From positions 10,204 through 74,203 of the forward strand of contig CBDURO010000005.1 in the NCBI GenBank assembly GCA_965369995.1: 64,000 nt of DNA, written 5' to 3'. The translations under genes were made by a program, and so were the position numbers. Shown here one piece after another: positions 61,986 to 64,000 of the stretch. The notes below the pieces were generated by a model. It saw only the letters and a list, made by a program, of their open reading frames with translations, was not told the origin of the DNA and did no database searches. The DNA is from JAHJCW01 sp965369995. GTDB lineage: Bacteria > Fidelibacterota > Marinisomatia > Marinisomatales > JAHJCW01. Position 1 is the stretch's first letter. The number at the start of each line of letters is the position of its first letter.

Positions 61986-63410
61986 TTAAAACCTCCTATC
62001 TAATTGATGATCCGGATGAATTAGAATTGTTGCCGTCACGTGCGAACCAACACCGGCATGACTAATTGCCAAACCTCGTTTGGCTCCTTTTACCTGTAAA
62101 TCAGTCCAATCAGATGGTTTTTTACGACCAAAAGCATCCCATTTTTTCTGATCTTCGTGCATTTCTGCCCACTTTCCCCAAATATGTTGTGCTACTTCAA
62201 TGGTTTGCATAATTCCGGTTGCTCCGACAGCATGCATGCAGCCAATCAATCCACCGGAAAGATTTGCAGGTAGTTTGCCCGGTTTTCCAGTATGAGGATT
62301 AGTATGATAACAATCACCTGATTCAACATATGTTCTACCTTCACCGTAAGGTCGAATTCCAATATCTTCATAAGATTGGATATCACTTATAGTGAAGGCA
62401 TCATGTAGTTCTACCAGATCAAGATCCTCATTTGGGTCGGTAATTCCCGCCATGCGATATGCGTAGTATACTGCCATGCGAGCTGCTAAAAATCCTGTAA
62501 AACCGGGATATCGATCGCCACCAGGGAATCTCTTTCCAAGATCTTTGTATTGATCAAGTGATTCGTTTGGTAATAATGGAATTTCCATGTTTCTACGATC
62601 TGCGACACGTAAAGTGTGGGAAGCGGCTGCATTATAGAGTAGGAGAGGGTTGTCTGTTAATTCGTAAGCAGTTTTTTCATCAGCTAAGATAACTCCTGCT
62701 GCACCGACACTCATCAAACAGCAATCTAAGGATCTTAAAGGATAAGCAACTATCGGTGAATTTATTACATCCTTAACAGTAATATCCATCGCTCCATGAG
62801 CGTGTGGATTCATTCGTGCATAGCCACGATTTTTTACGGCAATATTTGCCATCGTTTCTCGGAAAGAATCTTCGGATTTTCCGAAAACCTGCCAATATTT
62901 TTGAGCCATAACTGCATAATAGCCGGTATAAATATGACCTAAAGGTGTTTCCCAATCTTTATCTGCTGCACAAGAAATGAGATGATTTCCCTCATCTGTT
63001 GGAACCTCATCCATTCTTTCCCAACCCATTGCGAGAACGCAATCGGAATAGCCTGAAGCAACCGTTTTAAAAGCTTCCCAAATGGTTGAGCCACCGGTTG
63101 CGCCACCGGTTTTAATTCCGATATTTCCGAGCGGATCTAATCCAAGTCTATCGTGAATTACAGCTTCACCTAACAACTGATCACCAAAATGATCGGCAAA
63201 GTGTCCATAATAACATGAGTGGATATATTTCTTTAATTCTGCGGATGTTTTTCCAATAAATTCCGCAGCTTCATTAAATGCGTCAATTACAAGTTCTTCT
63301 GTGCGTTTCTCCGGAATAGCACGCCCAAATTTTGACATTCCGCCTGTTACAAGATATACAGGTTTGCTCATTTTTGGGATTTTCAATTGTCGTTCACTAA
63401 AAGTGATCAT
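61986..63410 (-). CDS. Thiolase-fold protein lacking the nucleophilic Cys (SCP-x/Ltp2-like)
   Basis: This is a thiolase superfamily protein of 474 residues. The usual Cys of (N)ACASG/ACATG is replaced: the region reads IKTGGATGGST, with Gly103 at the Cys position. His336 (LVELHDAFT) and His393 (GCMHAVGATG) of the active site remain. Thiolases without this Cys that pair with DUF35, such as Ltp2 of steroid side-chain degradation, act as acyl-CoA aldolases; a similar lyase role is possible here. The start at 63410 has AAGGA 8 bases upstream; ATG 63371 is an alternative that would begin SKPVYLVTGGMSKFG. Confidence 0.85.
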   Translation of the reverse strand: MITFSERQLKIPKMSKPVYLVTGGMSKFGRAIPEKRTEELVIDAFNEAAEFIGKTSAELKKYIHSCYYGHFADHFGDQLLGEAVIHDRLGLDPLGNIGIKTGGATGGSTIWEAFKTVASGYSDCVLAMGWERMDEVPTDEGNHLISCAADKDWETPLGHIYTGYYAVMAQKYWQVFGKSEDSFRETMANIAVKNRGYARMNPHAHGAMDITVKDVINSPIVAYPLRSLDCCLMSVGAAGVILADEKTAYELTDNPLLLYNAAASHTLRVADRRNMEIPLLPNESLDQYKDLGKRFPGGDRYPGFTGFLAARMAVYYAYRMAGITDPNEDLDLVELHDAFTISDIQSYEDIGIRPYGEGRTYVESGDCYHTNPHTGKPGKLPANLSGGLIGCMHAVGATGIMQTIEVAQHIWGKWAEMHEDQKKWDAFGRKKPSDWTDLQVKGAKRGLAISHAGVGSHVTATILIHPDHQLDRRF

Positions 63411-63811
63411 ATTAACATTCCTTGTTTTTTATATTAATCATTAGGTAGGTATAATTCTTTGCTAAACTTAATATGAAATTGTTCAAAATCAGAAATCAGA
63501 AATCAAAAATTTGAAATTAATTGATAAAAGTAAGGATGGGAGAAAATGAGAAAAGGAGAAAGGGTGAAGGGGGGGAGTGTCGGAGTAGTAAAATAATGAT
63601 GATAGATAGTAAATATTCAATCTTTCCCGATTCGTTCCTCATCGGGATCTCCGTTTCACTTCGACAATAAAAACAGTGCCCGGGATCAATCTACGCTACT
63701 GACTACGCCAAGGCTACGACAGTTAAAAAAGCTACGATTGACGAGGAATACATATTGAAATAGTTATCAACTTACATTATAACCTGTATCTCGTAGTGAA
63801 ACGTAGAGCTG
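63411..63811. other. Non-coding spacer with mixed repeat fragments
   Basis: No credible gene is seen in these 400 bases. Contents in order: the promoter side of the thiolase gene; AATCAG-type short repeats (63485-63510); a purine-rich strand (63530-63585) with a G7 run; the hairpin TCCCGAT/ATCGGGA (63625-63647); CGTTTCACTTCGA (63652-63664) with an inverted near copy at 63791-63803; and GTGCCCGGGA at 63676-63685, a copy of the 3' end of tRNA-Leu. The mix looks like remnants of small mobile repeats. Confidence 0.5.
63625..63647. repeat. 7-bp hairpin with TCCCGA core
   Basis: TCCCGAT (63625-63631) and ATCGGGA (63641-63647) enclose a 9-base loop. It shares the TCCCGA/TCGGG core with the insert at 58496, so both may belong to one repeat family. 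Confidence 0.45.
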
Positions 63812-63895
63812 TGCCCGGGACTGGACTTGAACCAGCACCTCCTAAAGGAGACTAGACCCTGAACCTAGCGCGTCTACCAATTCCGCCACCCGGGC
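63812..63895 (-). tRNA. tRNA-Leu (anticodon CAG)
   Basis: Read on the minus strand this is an 84-base cloverleaf. The acceptor stem GCCCGGG pairs with CCCGGGC, discriminator A. D arm GGCGGAATTGGTAGACGC is the leucine type. The anticodon stem CTAGG/TCTAG holds the loop TTCAGGG with anticodon CAG. A class II variable arm (GTCTCCTTTAGGAGGT) and the T loop GGTTCAAGTCC are present. CCA is not encoded. It reads CUG codons. Confidence 0.95.
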
Positions 63896-63925
63896 AGGTA
63901 AAATAGCCGCAAAAATTACATTTTA

Positions 63926-63947
63926 ATTCCTTCGATGAGCAAGGAAT
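63926..63947. repeat. Small hairpin upstream of tRNA-Leu
   Basis: ATTCCTT and AAGGAAT form a 7-bp stem around CGATGAGC. It lies 30 bases upstream of the tRNA on its strand, and could be a terminator of a gene beyond the window edge. No ORF is seen from 63896 to the end. Confidence 0.35.
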
Positions 63948-64000
63948 AACATGACACGGAATAGACAAGGTATCCAGTTATTGAGATTGAAAAAGCCAAC

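Noticed and set aside
63676..63820. Attachment site of an integrated island at tRNA-Leu
   Set aside because: The repeat is only 10 bases, is partly the palindrome CCCGGG, and no integrase or foreign gene lies between the copies. It is kept only as a weak observation.

Overview
This is an AT-rich (about one third G+C by eye), densely coding bacterial chromosome segment. The gene content points to the FCB side of the tree. It has a PorV-type outer-membrane protein beside a protein with a type IX secretion (T9SS) C-terminal sorting domain, a GWxTD-domain protein, a DUF4837-type lipoprotein, a 275-residue starch-synthase-like protein followed by a DUF4270-like lipoprotein, and many lipoproteins and outer-membrane barrels. 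A marine lineage such as Candidatus Neomarinimicrobiota (SAR406) is my best guess; no rRNA is present, so this is inference. No insertion sequence, prophage or CRISPR array is visible.

From the left edge to about 60.65 kb every gene lies on the + strand, usually with start/stop overlaps or gaps of a few bases. Region by region: 0-6.7 kb holds the end of an M16 peptidase, trxA-trxB, a degenerate ABC ATPase, an HDAC-family deacetylase, a double PspC protein and a heptose kinase. 6.8-9.6 kb holds a secreted beta-propeller protein and a GWxTD protein. 9.7-12.1 kb holds a RecB-type nuclease, an RNase H-like protein and a sugar nucleotidyltransferase. 12.2-17.5 kb is the cell-shape operon mreB-mreC-mreD-mrdA-rodA. 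17.6-22.3 kb holds a truncated GT5-like protein, envelope lipoproteins and a barrel. 22.3-27.4 kb holds glyA and a TRAP transporter with TatT, DctP and fused DctQM. 27.5-36.2 kb is an envelope/secretion block: PorV-like barrel, a catalytically dead M6 protease with T9SS tail, an active-looking MA-type protease with propeller and barrel, a DUF5683-like protein and BamD. 36.2-42.0 kb holds nadD, a Ca/Na exchanger, ftsEX and hrcA-grpE-dnaJ.

42.0-45.2 kb is the most unusual part. A frameshifted ComEA-like gene is followed by a pilin-like protein that keeps Glu5 and Pro22 but has no prepilin cleavage glycine, and by a PilM/GspL-like cytoplasmic domain fused through a Lys-rich repeat and one membrane helix to a PilN/O-like periplasmic domain. 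45.2-49.6 kb holds rsmD-coaD, a zinc ribbon protein, icd, obgE and a broken dprA. 49.6-52.3 kb holds tRNA-Ser and the trio SxtJ-like protein, carbamoyltransferase and DUF5989. 52.4-60.6 kb holds DUF4837, rmlD, two glycosyltransferases (one fused to a dead phosphoglycosyl transferase), accA, a ybgC-type thioesterase, a frameshifted thioredoxin-TPR gene, a PlsC-like acyltransferase and a Mth938-like protein. From 60.68 kb the strand flips: a membrane protein, a DUF35 protein with a thiolase-like partner lacking the nucleophilic Cys, and tRNA-Leu, with a 400-bp repeat-rich spacer.

Two themes recur. First, several proteins keep a fold but have lost key catalytic residues: the M6 peptidase, thiolase, phosphoglycosyl transferase, ABC ATPase and GT5-like protein. 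Second, three genes carry single-base frame breaks (comEA-like, dprA and thioredoxin-TPR), and dprA also has an internal in-frame deletion. Two of the three are DNA-uptake genes. The single-base breaks could be assembly indels; the dprA core deletion could not be a simple indel.
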